Of a stretch of 64,000 nt of DNA, positions 1 to 6,987 are shown piece by piece. The DNA is taken from the NCBI RefSeq assembly GCF_014201115.1, contig NZ_JACHDO010000001.1:5084001-5148000 (forward strand), written 5' to 3'. Made by a program: the position numbers and the translations under genes. The notes beneath the pieces were generated by a model. That model made no database searches. It was not told the origin of the DNA and was given only the letters and a program-made list of their open reading frames with translations. Within the stretch, counting starts at the first letter, position 1, and each line of letters begins with the position of its first letter. The stretch comes from Nocardiopsis metallicus (GTDB lineage Bacteria; Actinomycetota; Actinomycetes; Streptosporangiales; Streptosporangiaceae).

Positions 1-324
1 GGTGACGCGGACCCTCCGGAGCTGAAGCTGTACTCCTCAGGTGAGGCTTTGGCCCTGATGCTAAGCACCTTGGAGGGTGCGGCCGAAGACCAGGCCGTGG
101 TCACCGGGGAGCCGGTGCTTTCGCCTCAAGTGGTCGATGCCTCGGATGATGAAGTGACCCTTCTCGACTGTATGGACAGTTCCGACTGGATCGAGTCCGA
201 TGAAGGCGGCGAGCAGGAGGCTTCGCCTTCCGGAGGATTGAGAAAAGTGGATGCCCAAGTCGCCCATGATGGGCTCGTCTGGAAAGTAGTCGACCTGCGC
301 ATATGGGAGATCGGATCATGCTGA
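1..324 (+). CDS. Hypothetical protein, C-terminal part (gene begins left of the window)
   Basis: The reading frame is open from base 1, so the gene starts upstream of the window; only about 107 C-terminal residues are visible. The end is acidic (runs of Asp and Glu around DSSDWIESDEGGE) and finishes RIWEIGSC. No family is recognised. The stop codon overlaps the ATG of the next gene, so it probably belongs to the same transcription unit as the downstream pilus-assembly genes. Low-GC codons are slightly more common than in the genes that follow. Function unknown. Confidence 0.5.
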   Translation, partial: GDADPPELKLYSSGEALALMLSTLEGAAEDQAVVTGEPVLSPQVVDASDDEVTLLDCMDSSDWIESDEGGEQEASPSGGLRKVDAQVAHDGLVWKVVDLRIWEIGSC

Positions 325-1094
325 GGCGATCCGCTCCCGTTCTTGCTTTTCTCCTGTTCATTGCCGCTTCTGCTCCTGCCTGGGCAGATGACTTCATCGG
401 CCGCGCAGAATGCGGAAGTGCTGGTGGTCCGGGCTGCGATGTGTCCGCCGAGTCCGGTGTAGGCGGCGGTTCTGGAGGTGGCGGCGGATCGAATGGTGAG
501 TCGGGTACCGGTGGCGGTACCTCGGCCGGCGGTGAGGCATCGGCTGAACCCGCCTGTGGCCTTGATGGGCTCGTGGCCTGGTGCAGTGCCACCGTGGGCG
601 GCGGTCCCGTCGGTGGAGAGGCCGTACCCCAGGTCGACTACGAGGCCCTCGCCTACGAGGCGCGGGCGTCCCTGAGTTTGGGTACCCCTGGAATCTCGAT
701 GTCCCCCAGTGCCGATGCTCCGATTCTGGTGCGGGTGCCGGTGTGGCTGTGGGTGGACGACTGGGACGCGCAGTCGGCCACAGCGTCGGTCCCGGGCGGG
801 TCGGTGACGGTCACCGCCACGCCGAGTGCGTTGTCCTGGGATATGGGGGACGGCACCACCGTGGAGTGCGAGGGCCCCGGAACCGCCTACACCTCCCGTG
901 TTCACGACCCTGCGGAGGAATCCCCTGACTGCGGGCACACTTACACCTCCCGCGGTGACCGTGAGGTGGCCGCGAGCATGGCGTGGTCCATCGAGTGGTC
1001 CAGTACCTCCGGTGAAGGCGGAAGCCTGCCGGATCTGGTGACCACTTCCTCCGTTTCGGTGCGGGTGGTCGAGTCCTCCGGGGTGGTCACATGA
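318..1094 (+). CDS. Secreted Gly/Ser-rich protein with a PKD-like segment, first gene of the Tad-type cluster
   Basis: The start is taken at the ATG at 318 because a GGGAG motif lies 8 bases upstream and it places a clean signal peptide at the N-terminus (MLRRSAPVLAFLLFIAASAP, then AWA). The mature protein opens with a Gly/Ser-rich low-complexity stretch (about residues 35-75). A C-terminal half of beta-rich character follows, with a W-D-M-G-D-G motif and paired cysteines (VECEG and DCGHTY) that resembles a PKD or Ig-like fold. It overlaps the next gene by four bases (ATGA), which implies translational coupling. Proteins of this look often precede actinobacterial Tad loci. Surface display or periplasm-equivalent scaffolding is inference; the exact role is unknown. 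Confidence 0.6.
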   Translation: MLRRSAPVLAFLLFIAASAPAWADDFIGRAECGSAGGPGCDVSAESGVGGGSGGGGGSNGESGTGGGTSAGGEASAEPACGLDGLVAWCSATVGGGPVGGEAVPQVDYEALAYEARASLSLGTPGISMSPSADAPILVRVPVWLWVDDWDAQSATASVPGGSVTVTATPSALSWDMGDGTTVECEGPGTAYTSRVHDPAEESPDCGHTYTSRGDREVAASMAWSIEWSSTSGEGGSLPDLVTTSSVSVRVVESSGVVT

Positions 1095-1723
1095 AGACCG
1101 CGACCGACACTCGGCCCCGTGATACCGAAGCTCCTCTACGTCTTCCCGGTCGCCCGCGCCGGTGGCGGTCCGCCCTGGTGGTGCTGGCGTTGATGGCGGC
1201 CGGGGCCACCACAGGGGTGGTGGCGCTGGCCCAGGTCGATCAGCGTTCCCCGGTACTGGTGGCGGCCTCGGATCTGTCGGCAGGCCATGTGCTCACCCCG
1301 GAGGACGTGCGGGTGGTGGAGCTGGCCGGGGCCGAAGGGCTGTCCACGGTCTCCGATCCGGCCCAGGTGGTGGGCTCCGTGCTCGCCCTGCCGGTAGCCG
1401 AGGGCGGGCTGCTGTCGCAGGAGATCGTGGGGGCCGATGGCTCGCAGTTGGCGGCGAACGAGGTCGCCATCAGCGCGCAGCTCGGTCCGGGGCGGGTGCC
1501 GTCCTCGGTGCGCACCGGGTCGCAGGTGGTCGTGGTCATCACCGGCGATGACGAAGGGGACATCTCCTATCCCGCCGTAGTGCAAACGCTCACCGCTGCT
1601 GAAACCGGTAACGGGACCCTGGTCGACCTGGTGGTCGACGCCTCCCACGCCACGATTTTGGCCAGGGCGGCGGCTGAGGAGCAGATCGCCCTCGTCCACA
1701 CTCCCTCCGGGAGCGAGGGATGA
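1091..1723 (+). CDS. SAF-domain protein, CpaB/RcpC-like Flp pilus assembly factor
   Basis: A 210-residue protein with one N-terminal membrane segment (about residues 25-45, ALVVLALMAAGATTGVVALA) followed by a SAF domain. The SAF core shows as LVAASDLSAGHVLTPEDVRV, then a second half with VAISAQLGPGRVPSSVRTGS. In Tad systems CpaB/RcpC proteins stabilise the secretin or outer passage; in Gram-positive clusters without secretin the homologue is anchored in the membrane facing out. It overlaps both neighbours by four bases, so it is part of one tight operon with the ATPases downstream. The family assignment is good; the precise role in a Gram-positive cell is inference. Confidence 0.75.
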   Translation: MKTATDTRPRDTEAPLRLPGRPRRWRSALVVLALMAAGATTGVVALAQVDQRSPVLVAASDLSAGHVLTPEDVRVVELAGAEGLSTVSDPAQVVGSVLALPVAEGGLLSQEIVGADGSQLAANEVAISAQLGPGRVPSSVRTGSQVVVVITGDDEGDISYPAVVQTLTAAETGNGTLVDLVVDASHATILARAAAEEQIALVHTPSGSEG

Positions 1724-2487
1724 TCATCGCCCTGTGCTCGCTTTCCGGCGCACCCGGGACAACGACGCTCGCCTTGGCGCTGGCCGGGACGTGGCCGACC
1801 CAGAGCCCGGTACGGGTGGTGGAGGCCGACGCCTCCGGAGGTGACATCGCCGCCTGGTGGAACCTGCCGTTGTGGCCGGGGGTGGTGGATCTGGCCGCGG
1901 CCAGTCGCAGCGGCCAGGACCACGACACCCCGCCGGAGGAGTTCTCCCGGTTCTTCCAGGTGCTGCCCGGTGGGCTGCCGGTGTGTGTGGCCCCGTCCAC
2001 CGCTGATCGGGTGGGCGCTGCTCTGGATCTGCTGGCCCGCAACCCCAAAGCCCTGGCAGGGGAGGGGGTGACGGTGGTGGACCTGGGGCGGTTGTACCCC
2101 GAGACCTCGGCACAGGAGCTGCTCGCAGGGGCCGACGCCGTCGTTGTGGTGACCTCGGGAGATGTCGGGCATCTCAAACGCCTCAAGGACGCCTCCCACG
2201 ACTTGAGGGAGCGGTGCGCGCGGGTCGGTGCGGTGGTCGTCGGTCCGTCCCGGTCCGCCGGGGAGGTTTCCGAAGCGGTCGGTCTGCCCGTGTGGGCGAT
2301 GCTCCCGCGCGATGTGGTGGCGGCGGAGGTGCTCACCGGCCGCCGTGAGCAGGGTCGCCGCCTGCGTCGGCGCCCGCTGATCCGCCAGGCCCGATACCTG
2401 GGACACCTGCTCGCGGAACAGGTGCACTCCGCTTCTGCATCCGCACCGGATCCGGCGGTGACGACGTTCCTCGGGGAGACACCGTGA
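1720..2487 (+). CDS. MinD/ParA-like ATPase, TadZ/CpaE-like pilus localisation protein
   Basis: A 255-residue P-loop protein. It begins MIIALCSLSGAPGTTTLALA, which is a deviant Walker A of the MinD/ParA type with GAPGTTT in place of KGGxGKT, so the signature lysine is missing. Later come VVEADASGGDIAAWW (switch-like Asp), VTVVDLGRLYPE and VVVVTSGDVGHLKRLKD, all in the places expected for the fold. TadZ/CpaE proteins position the Flp pilus machine. The gene sits between the SAF protein and the CpaF ATPase with four-base overlaps on both sides. ATP binding may be weak given the changed Walker A; a regulatory role is possible. Confidence 0.7.
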   Translation: MIIALCSLSGAPGTTTLALALAGTWPTQSPVRVVEADASGGDIAAWWNLPLWPGVVDLAAASRSGQDHDTPPEEFSRFFQVLPGGLPVCVAPSTADRVGAALDLLARNPKALAGEGVTVVDLGRLYPETSAQELLAGADAVVVVTSGDVGHLKRLKDASHDLRERCARVGAVVVGPSRSAGEVSEAVGLPVWAMLPRDVVAAEVLTGRREQGRRLRRRPLIRQARYLGHLLAEQVHSASASAPDPAVTTFLGETP

Positions 2488-3788
2488 CCGAGGACACTGC
2501 CCGGCAGGTGCACGAGGTCGCTGCCGAGGTCACCAAGCGGTTGAGCACGGCGGCCTCCGACACCGATCGCGGACCGGCTGCGGGGGAGGAGTACCGGGCG
2601 TTGGCTCGGCGGGTGATCCGGCAGGTGCTCGATGAGCGGGCCAGTCGGGCGCTGGTCGCCGGGCAGCGGGTGCCCGACCGGGTGGTGGAGGAGACGATCG
2701 CCCGGCAGGTGCTGGCCCGGGTGGGCGGGCTCGGCCCGCTGGAGGAGCTGCTGGCCGAGGAGGACATCGAGAACATCAACCTCACCGGTCGGAATGTGTG
2801 GGTGCGCTACGCCGACGGCCGCCGCGAACAACGCCCCCCGATCGTCGACACCGCCGAGGAGCTGGTGACTCTGGTGCGCCGGATCGCCGCCGACTCCCCA
2901 GCAGGGGAACGCCGTTTCGACCCGGCCGCCCCGATCCTGGACATGGTGCTGCCGGACGGGTCCCGGCTGAACGCGATCCTGGACGTGTCGCACCTGCCGG
3001 TGGTGTCGATTCGCCGCCACCGGTACCGCACCACCGGCCTGGGCCAACTCCGCCGCCTGGGAACCCTGGACCCGGTGTCGGTGGATCTGCTGCGGGCGGC
3101 GGTGCGCGCACGGCGCAACATCGTGATTACCGGAGGCACCGGTGCTGGCAAAACGACGTTGCTCCGGGCGCTGGCGGCGGAGATTCCTCCCGAGGAGCGC
3201 ATCGTCACCATCGAGGATGTCCCCGAGTTGGGACTGGAGCGGGATGTGGACGCACATCCGGATGCGGTGGCTCTGCACGCCCGCCCTGCCAACACCGAGG
3301 GTCAGGGCGAGGTCACCGTCGCCGACCTGGTGCGGGCGGCGTTGCGGATGTCCCCGGACCGGGTGATCGTCGGCGAGACCCGCGGCAGTGAGACCGTACC
3401 GTTGTTGACCGCGATGTCCCAGGGCAACGACGGCTCCCTGACCACGTTGCACGCTCCCGATTCCCAGGGCGCGTTCACCAAGTTCGGTGCGTACGCAGCG
3501 CTCGCTGACGGCCTGCCCTTGGAGGCCACGTCGTTGCTGGTCGCGGCTGCGGTGCATCTGGTGGTGCACGTGTCGGCGACCCCGGCGGGGGAACGGAGGG
3601 TCACCAGCGTCCGTGAGGTGGTCGGCGCCGACGGGCGCCAGGTGGTTTCCAACGAGATCTACAGCCTCGGTGGCCGGTGCGCGCCGCCGGGTCCGACCAC
3701 TGCTGCGGCTTTGCAGCAGGCGGGGTTCGATGTGGCGCGGTTGGTCGTCGCGGGTGCGGTCAACGGCTCCCGGAGGGCCGCCCGATGA
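2484..3788 (+). CDS. CpaF/TadA-type secretion ATPase
   Basis: A 434-residue type II/IV secretion ATPase. The N-terminal domain carries LGPLEELLAEEDIENINLTG, typical of CpaF. Walker A is GGTGAGKTTLLRAL at about residues 216-229, followed by the Asp box (IVTIEDVPELGL), a Walker B/His region (PDRVIVGETRGSET) and TLHAPDSQG. It would power polymerisation of the pilin encoded at 5542 with the two membrane platform proteins directly downstream. It overlaps both neighbours by four bases. Length and motifs match the family, so this is one of the safest calls in the cluster. The T4SS ATPases 20 kb to the right are different proteins. Confidence 0.9.
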   Translation: MTEDTARQVHEVAAEVTKRLSTAASDTDRGPAAGEEYRALARRVIRQVLDERASRALVAGQRVPDRVVEETIARQVLARVGGLGPLEELLAEEDIENINLTGRNVWVRYADGRREQRPPIVDTAEELVTLVRRIAADSPAGERRFDPAAPILDMVLPDGSRLNAILDVSHLPVVSIRRHRYRTTGLGQLRRLGTLDPVSVDLLRAAVRARRNIVITGGTGAGKTTLLRALAAEIPPEERIVTIEDVPELGLERDVDAHPDAVALHARPANTEGQGEVTVADLVRAALRMSPDRVIVGETRGSETVPLLTAMSQGNDGSLTTLHAPDSQGAFTKFGAYAALADGLPLEATSLLVAAAVHLVVHVSATPAGERRVTSVREVVGADGRQVVSNEIYSLGGRCAPPGPTTAAALQQAGFDVARLVVAGAVNGSRRAAR

Positions 3789-4654
3789 ACCCGCTGGTGT
3801 GGGGCGCGGTCGGCGGGCTCCTGCTGGGCGCCGGGGCCGGGCTGCTCGTGTTGGAGGCCGCCCGTCGGCTGGCCGAGCGCCCCCGGCCGGGGGAAGTGCG
3901 GGTCGTGGTGACCCGGGAACACGCGCTGCGGCTGCTCGGCGCGATGGCCGGGGGCCTGGTGGTGTGGGGAGTGACCGGGTGGCCGGTCGCCATTGTGCTG
4001 GTGGCCGCGGCCGTGTGGTGGCTGCCCGCCGCGCTGGGACCGGACCGGGCACACACCGCGCAGGTGGAGCGCATCGACGCCGTCGCCGGGTGGGTGGAGC
4101 AGATCCGGGATTTGATGGCAGGGGCGTCCGGGCTGCACCAGGCCATCATCCACACGGTGCCCACCGCCCCCGCCCCGGTACGCGCCGACGTCGCCCACCT
4201 CGCCGAACAACTCCAGAACGGGGCACCGCCGGAGGAGGCACTGCGCGAGTTCGCCCACCGGGTGGACGTACCCACTGCGGACCTGGCCGTCGCCGCATTG
4301 TCCAGTGCCGCCACCCGCCAGGCCGCCGACCTGGGACCGCTGCTGGCGAGCCTGGCCACCGCGGCCCGCGACCAGGCCGGAATGCTGGTGCGGGTGGCCG
4401 CCACCCGGGCCCGCACCCGCACCTCCGCCCGCATCATCACCGCCACCACCCTCGCCCTCGCCGCGGTGCTCCTGCTGTTGAACCGGGAGTTCTTCGCCCC
4501 CTACGACACCCCCACAGGCCAGCTCGTCCTGGCCGTGATCGGCGGGCTGTGGGCGGCGGGGCTGGTGTGGCTGGTGCGGATGTCCCGCGTGGATCTGGGG
4601 CCGCGCCTCCTGGCCCCCGACGTGGCTGCTGACGAGGAAGTGGTGACGAGATGA
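3785..4654 (+). CDS. TadB-like pilus assembly membrane protein (GspF-type)
   Basis: The start is the ATG at 3785, which overlaps the stop of the ATPase gene; this gives 289 residues. N-terminal segments are hydrophobic (VWGAVGGLLLGAGAGLLVLE and a pair near residue 60-80), then comes a soluble domain with IDAVAGWVEQIRDLMAGASG, and two C-terminal membrane segments follow (TTLALAAVLLLLN and LVLAVIGGLWAAGLVWLV). This is the layout of TadB, one of the two inner-membrane platform proteins of Tad pili that work with the CpaF ATPase. It is coupled by overlap to the TadC-like gene. The longer open frame upstream is not needed. Confidence 0.82.
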   Translation: MNPLVWGAVGGLLLGAGAGLLVLEAARRLAERPRPGEVRVVVTREHALRLLGAMAGGLVVWGVTGWPVAIVLVAAAVWWLPAALGPDRAHTAQVERIDAVAGWVEQIRDLMAGASGLHQAIIHTVPTAPAPVRADVAHLAEQLQNGAPPEEALREFAHRVDVPTADLAVAALSSAATRQAADLGPLLASLATAARDQAGMLVRVAATRARTRTSARIITATTLALAAVLLLLNREFFAPYDTPTGQLVLAVIGGLWAAGLVWLVRMSRVDLGPRLLAPDVAADEEVVTR

Positions 4655-5523
4655 ACCCCTTCGTGCTGGCCGGGATCGGCGGAGCCACCGTGGCCGCATC
4701 GTTGTGGTGGGTGCTCGCCCCCCGTCTGGCCCGTCCCTCCCTGGCCGAACTCCTCGCCGACCCGCCCCCCGCCCCTACTGGACTCGTGCCCGCCCCGGCG
4801 GGGATCGGTGCTCTCGGGGTCCCGGTGCTGGCCGCCCTCGGCCTGCCGGGGGCGCGCACCCGCCACCGTCTGCGGATGTGCGACCGCACCACCCCGGACT
4901 ACCTCGCCCAGAAAGCCACCATGGCCATGCTGGCCCTCGCCGGGCCGGTGGTGCTGGGCCCGGTACTGGCTTTGATCGGCATCCCCCTCACCCTGCCCCT
5001 GCTGGGTTGGCTGCTGTTCGCTCTGGTGTTGTGGACGGCCCCCGACACGGAGTTGCACCGCCACGCGAGACAGCGCTCCGAGCAGATGCGCCACGCCATC
5101 ACCACCGTCTGCGACCTGGTCGTCATCAGTCTGGCCGGCGGGGCCGGGGTCACCGGGGCGCTCACAGACGCCACCCACGCCAGCGACTCCTGGGCCATGC
5201 GCCGTCTGCGCGCCGAACTGACCGCCGCCGCCATCCGCCACGACCCCCCGTGGACCGCCCTGGACCAGCTCGGGGACCGCTACGACGTCCCCGCCGCCGC
5301 CGAGCTGGCCGCGTCCCTGCGCCTGGCCGGGACCGACGGTGCCCGGGTCCGGACCAGCCTGTCCGCCAAAGCCGCGTCCTTGCGTACGCACCACCTGGCC
5401 GAGCTGGAAGCCGACGCCCACGCCGCCACCGAACGCATGAGCCTGCCGGTGGCGGTGCTGTTCGGCGGATTCCTGCTGCTGATCGGCTACCCGGCCGTGT
5501 CGTTGATCATGACCACCTTGTAG
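4651..5523 (+). CDS. TadC-like pilus assembly membrane protein (GspF-type)
   Basis: A 290-residue membrane protein, second platform component of the Tad machine. Hydrophobic stretches occur at residues 4-22, about 90-125 (MAMLALAGPVVLGPVLALIG) and at the C-terminus (LPVAVLFGGFLLLIGYPAVS). The GspF-like cytoplasmic part contains LVVISLAGGAGVTGALTDAT and the helical WTALDQLGDRYDVPAAAELA. It overlaps TadB by four bases and is followed 18 bases later by the pilin gene. The pairing TadB-TadC next to a CpaF ATPase is diagnostic of Tad loci. Confidence 0.82.
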   Translation: MNPFVLAGIGGATVAASLWWVLAPRLARPSLAELLADPPPAPTGLVPAPAGIGALGVPVLAALGLPGARTRHRLRMCDRTTPDYLAQKATMAMLALAGPVVLGPVLALIGIPLTLPLLGWLLFALVLWTAPDTELHRHARQRSEQMRHAITTVCDLVVISLAGGAGVTGALTDATHASDSWAMRRLRAELTAAAIRHDPPWTALDQLGDRYDVPAAAELAASLRLAGTDGARVRTSLSAKAASLRTHHLAELEADAHAATERMSLPVAVLFGGFLLLIGYPAVSLIMTTL

Positions 5524-5541
5524 ACCCCCACCGAGGCGCCC

Positions 5542-5772
5542 ATGCACACCCACAAGGAACTCCTCGTCCGCCGCCGTCTCCGCCAGGCCCTGCACCGCCT
5601 CCTCACCCCCACCCACGCCGACCCGCGCGAGGACCGGGGATCGTTCCTCACCGAGTACCCGGTGGGCGTCGCCTTGGTCGTGGCGGCCCTGATCATCGTT
5701 TTGGGGATCATCGCCAACGGCCTGGAGAACACCGCCAACGCCATCGTGGCCATGCTGCCGGGGTCGCAATGA
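5542..5772 (+). CDS. Flp-type prepilin (class IVb pilin)
   Basis: A 76-residue protein with a long, positively charged leader of about 33 residues followed by GSFLTEYPVGVALVVAALII. The G-x4-E-Y motif (G at the cleavage site, Glu at +5, Tyr at +6) in front of a single hydrophobic helix is the hallmark of Flp prepilins cleaved by a prepilin peptidase. No prepilin peptidase gene is visible in the window, so the host or the unseen left part of the element must supply it. It follows TadC by 18 bases and overlaps the next gene (ATGA). This is the most likely structural subunit of the pilus encoded here. Confidence 0.8.
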   Translation: MHTHKELLVRRRLRQALHRLLTPTHADPREDRGSFLTEYPVGVALVVAALIIVLGIIANGLENTANAIVAMLPGSQ

Positions 5773-6149
5773 GCACCCGGACCCGGCGCGATCGTGACGA
5801 CGGCTATGCCGAGGTGGCTCTGGCCACCCCGCTCATGCTTGTGCTGCTGGGGGCGGTGGTGCAGGTCGCGCTGTACGCCTACGCCTCCCACGTCGCCCAG
5901 TCCATCGCCCACCACGGGCTGGCCGCCGCCCGCGCCTGGGAAGCCACCGAGGACGATGGGCGCGCCGGTGCGGAGCAGGCCGCCGCCCAGCTCCAGGGCG
6001 ACCTGCTCCAGGACCTGGACATCAGCGTGGAACGCACCGAGGCCACCGCCACCGTGCAGATCACCGCTGCTGTGCCCACGTTCCTCCCCGGCCTGGAGTG
6101 GCCGGTGGAGCACACCGTGTCCGCCCCCGTGGAACGCCCCGCGCCATGA
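5769..6149 (+). CDS. TadE-like minor pseudopilin
   Basis: A 126-residue protein that begins at the ATG overlapping the pilin stop. After a short basic leader comes DDGYAEVALATPLMLVLLGA, the TadE signature with a Glu just inside the hydrophobic helix. The rest is a small globular domain (TATVQITAAVPTFLPGLEW). TadE/TadF proteins are minor pilins processed like Flp and needed for pilus biogenesis. The gene is coupled by overlap to the next TadE-like gene. Confidence 0.78.
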   Translation: MSTRTRRDRDDGYAEVALATPLMLVLLGAVVQVALYAYASHVAQSIAHHGLAAARAWEATEDDGRAGAEQAAAQLQGDLLQDLDISVERTEATATVQITAAVPTFLPGLEWPVEHTVSAPVERPAP

Positions 6150-6562
6150 ACACCCGCACCCGTATCTCCCGGCGCGACGAGGGTTCGGCCGCGGTCGAGG
6201 TCACCCTGGCCACCCCACTTCTGGTGTTCCTGGCTCTGGCGGGGTTGGCGGCCCACCATCTCATCTCCGCCGCCATGGTCGCCGACTCGGCCGCCCACGC
6301 TGCCGCCCGCGCCGCCACCCTGGAGCGCACCGTGCCCGACGCCCAGGCGGCCGCCTCTATCGCTGCCGCCGACGTGGCCACCCAGAACACCACCACCTGT
6401 TCCACCCACGAGATGGCCGCCGACCTGCACGGCTTGGGACCCGGGGCCGTGGTGGAGGCCACGGTCACCTGCCAGGTCGACCTCACCGTGATCTTCGGCC
6501 TTACTCTGCCGGTGACCGGCAGTGGTACCGCCGTCGTCGACCGCTACCGGGGCGCACCATGA
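6146..6562 (+). CDS. TadE/TadF-like minor pseudopilin
   Basis: A 138-residue protein starting MNTRTRISRRDEGSAAVEVT followed by LATPLLVFLALAGL. Again there is a TadE-like helix with a Glu at its mouth. The remainder has two cysteines (TTTCSTHE and VTCQVD), perhaps disulphide bonded outside the cell. It overlaps both neighbours by four bases. Together with the previous and next genes it forms a set of three pseudopilin-like proteins behind the major pilin. Confidence 0.75.
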   Translation: MNTRTRISRRDEGSAAVEVTLATPLLVFLALAGLAAHHLISAAMVADSAAHAAARAATLERTVPDAQAAASIAAADVATQNTTTCSTHEMAADLHGLGPGAVVEATVTCQVDLTVIFGLTLPVTGSGTAVVDRYRGAP

Positions 6563-6978
6563 ACCTTCACCCCAAGGCAGCAGAGGATCGCGGGACGGCC
6601 ACCGCGTTTCTCCTGATCGGTGCCCTGGCGCTGCTGCTCTTCCTGGCGTTGGCCATCGACACCGGCTTGGCCCTGGCTCAGAAGAACAGGTCGTTCCATC
6701 TGGCCCAGGAGGCGGCCCGGGTGGGTGCTCAGGAGGTCGACCTGGCCACCTACCGGGCCGACGGGAGCATCTCCCTGGATCCTGAGGCGGCGGCCGCGGC
6801 CGCCCGGGCCTACCTCGCCGATACCGGTACCGAGGGCGCGGTCACCGTGGACGGCGACACCGTCACCGTCACCACCACGACCGACTTCACGTTCGTGCTC
6901 TTCCCCATCGGCACCCACCCGGTGGGCGCCACCGCTACAGCCACACCCCTGACCGACGACGACCTCCCCTCCCCGTGA
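6559..6978 (+). CDS. TadG-like / pilus-associated pseudopilin
   Basis: A 139-residue protein with an N-terminal helix in the sequence RGTATAFLLIGALALLLFLA followed by LAIDTGLALAQKN and AAARVGAQEVDLATY-type text. This is the N-terminal pattern of TadG-like proteins (an acquired D-T-G with an A-A-R-x-G-A-Q motif). It is much shorter than a full TadG, which usually carries a von Willebrand factor domain, so it is the TadG_N module alone. It is coupled to the previous gene and lies 9 bases before the large fusion protein. Confidence 0.7.
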   Translation: MNLHPKAAEDRGTATAFLLIGALALLLFLALAIDTGLALAQKNRSFHLAQEAARVGAQEVDLATYRADGSISLDPEAAAAAARAYLADTGTEGAVTVDGDTVTVTTTTDFTFVLFPIGTHPVGATATATPLTDDDLPSP

Positions 6979-6987
6979 GGACCCGCC

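Noticed and set aside
1590..4052. Very long minus-strand open frame opposite the pilus genes
   Set aside because: It is the antisense of strongly supported plus-strand genes; composition is Arg/Pro/Ala/Gly noise, a usual effect of high GC.
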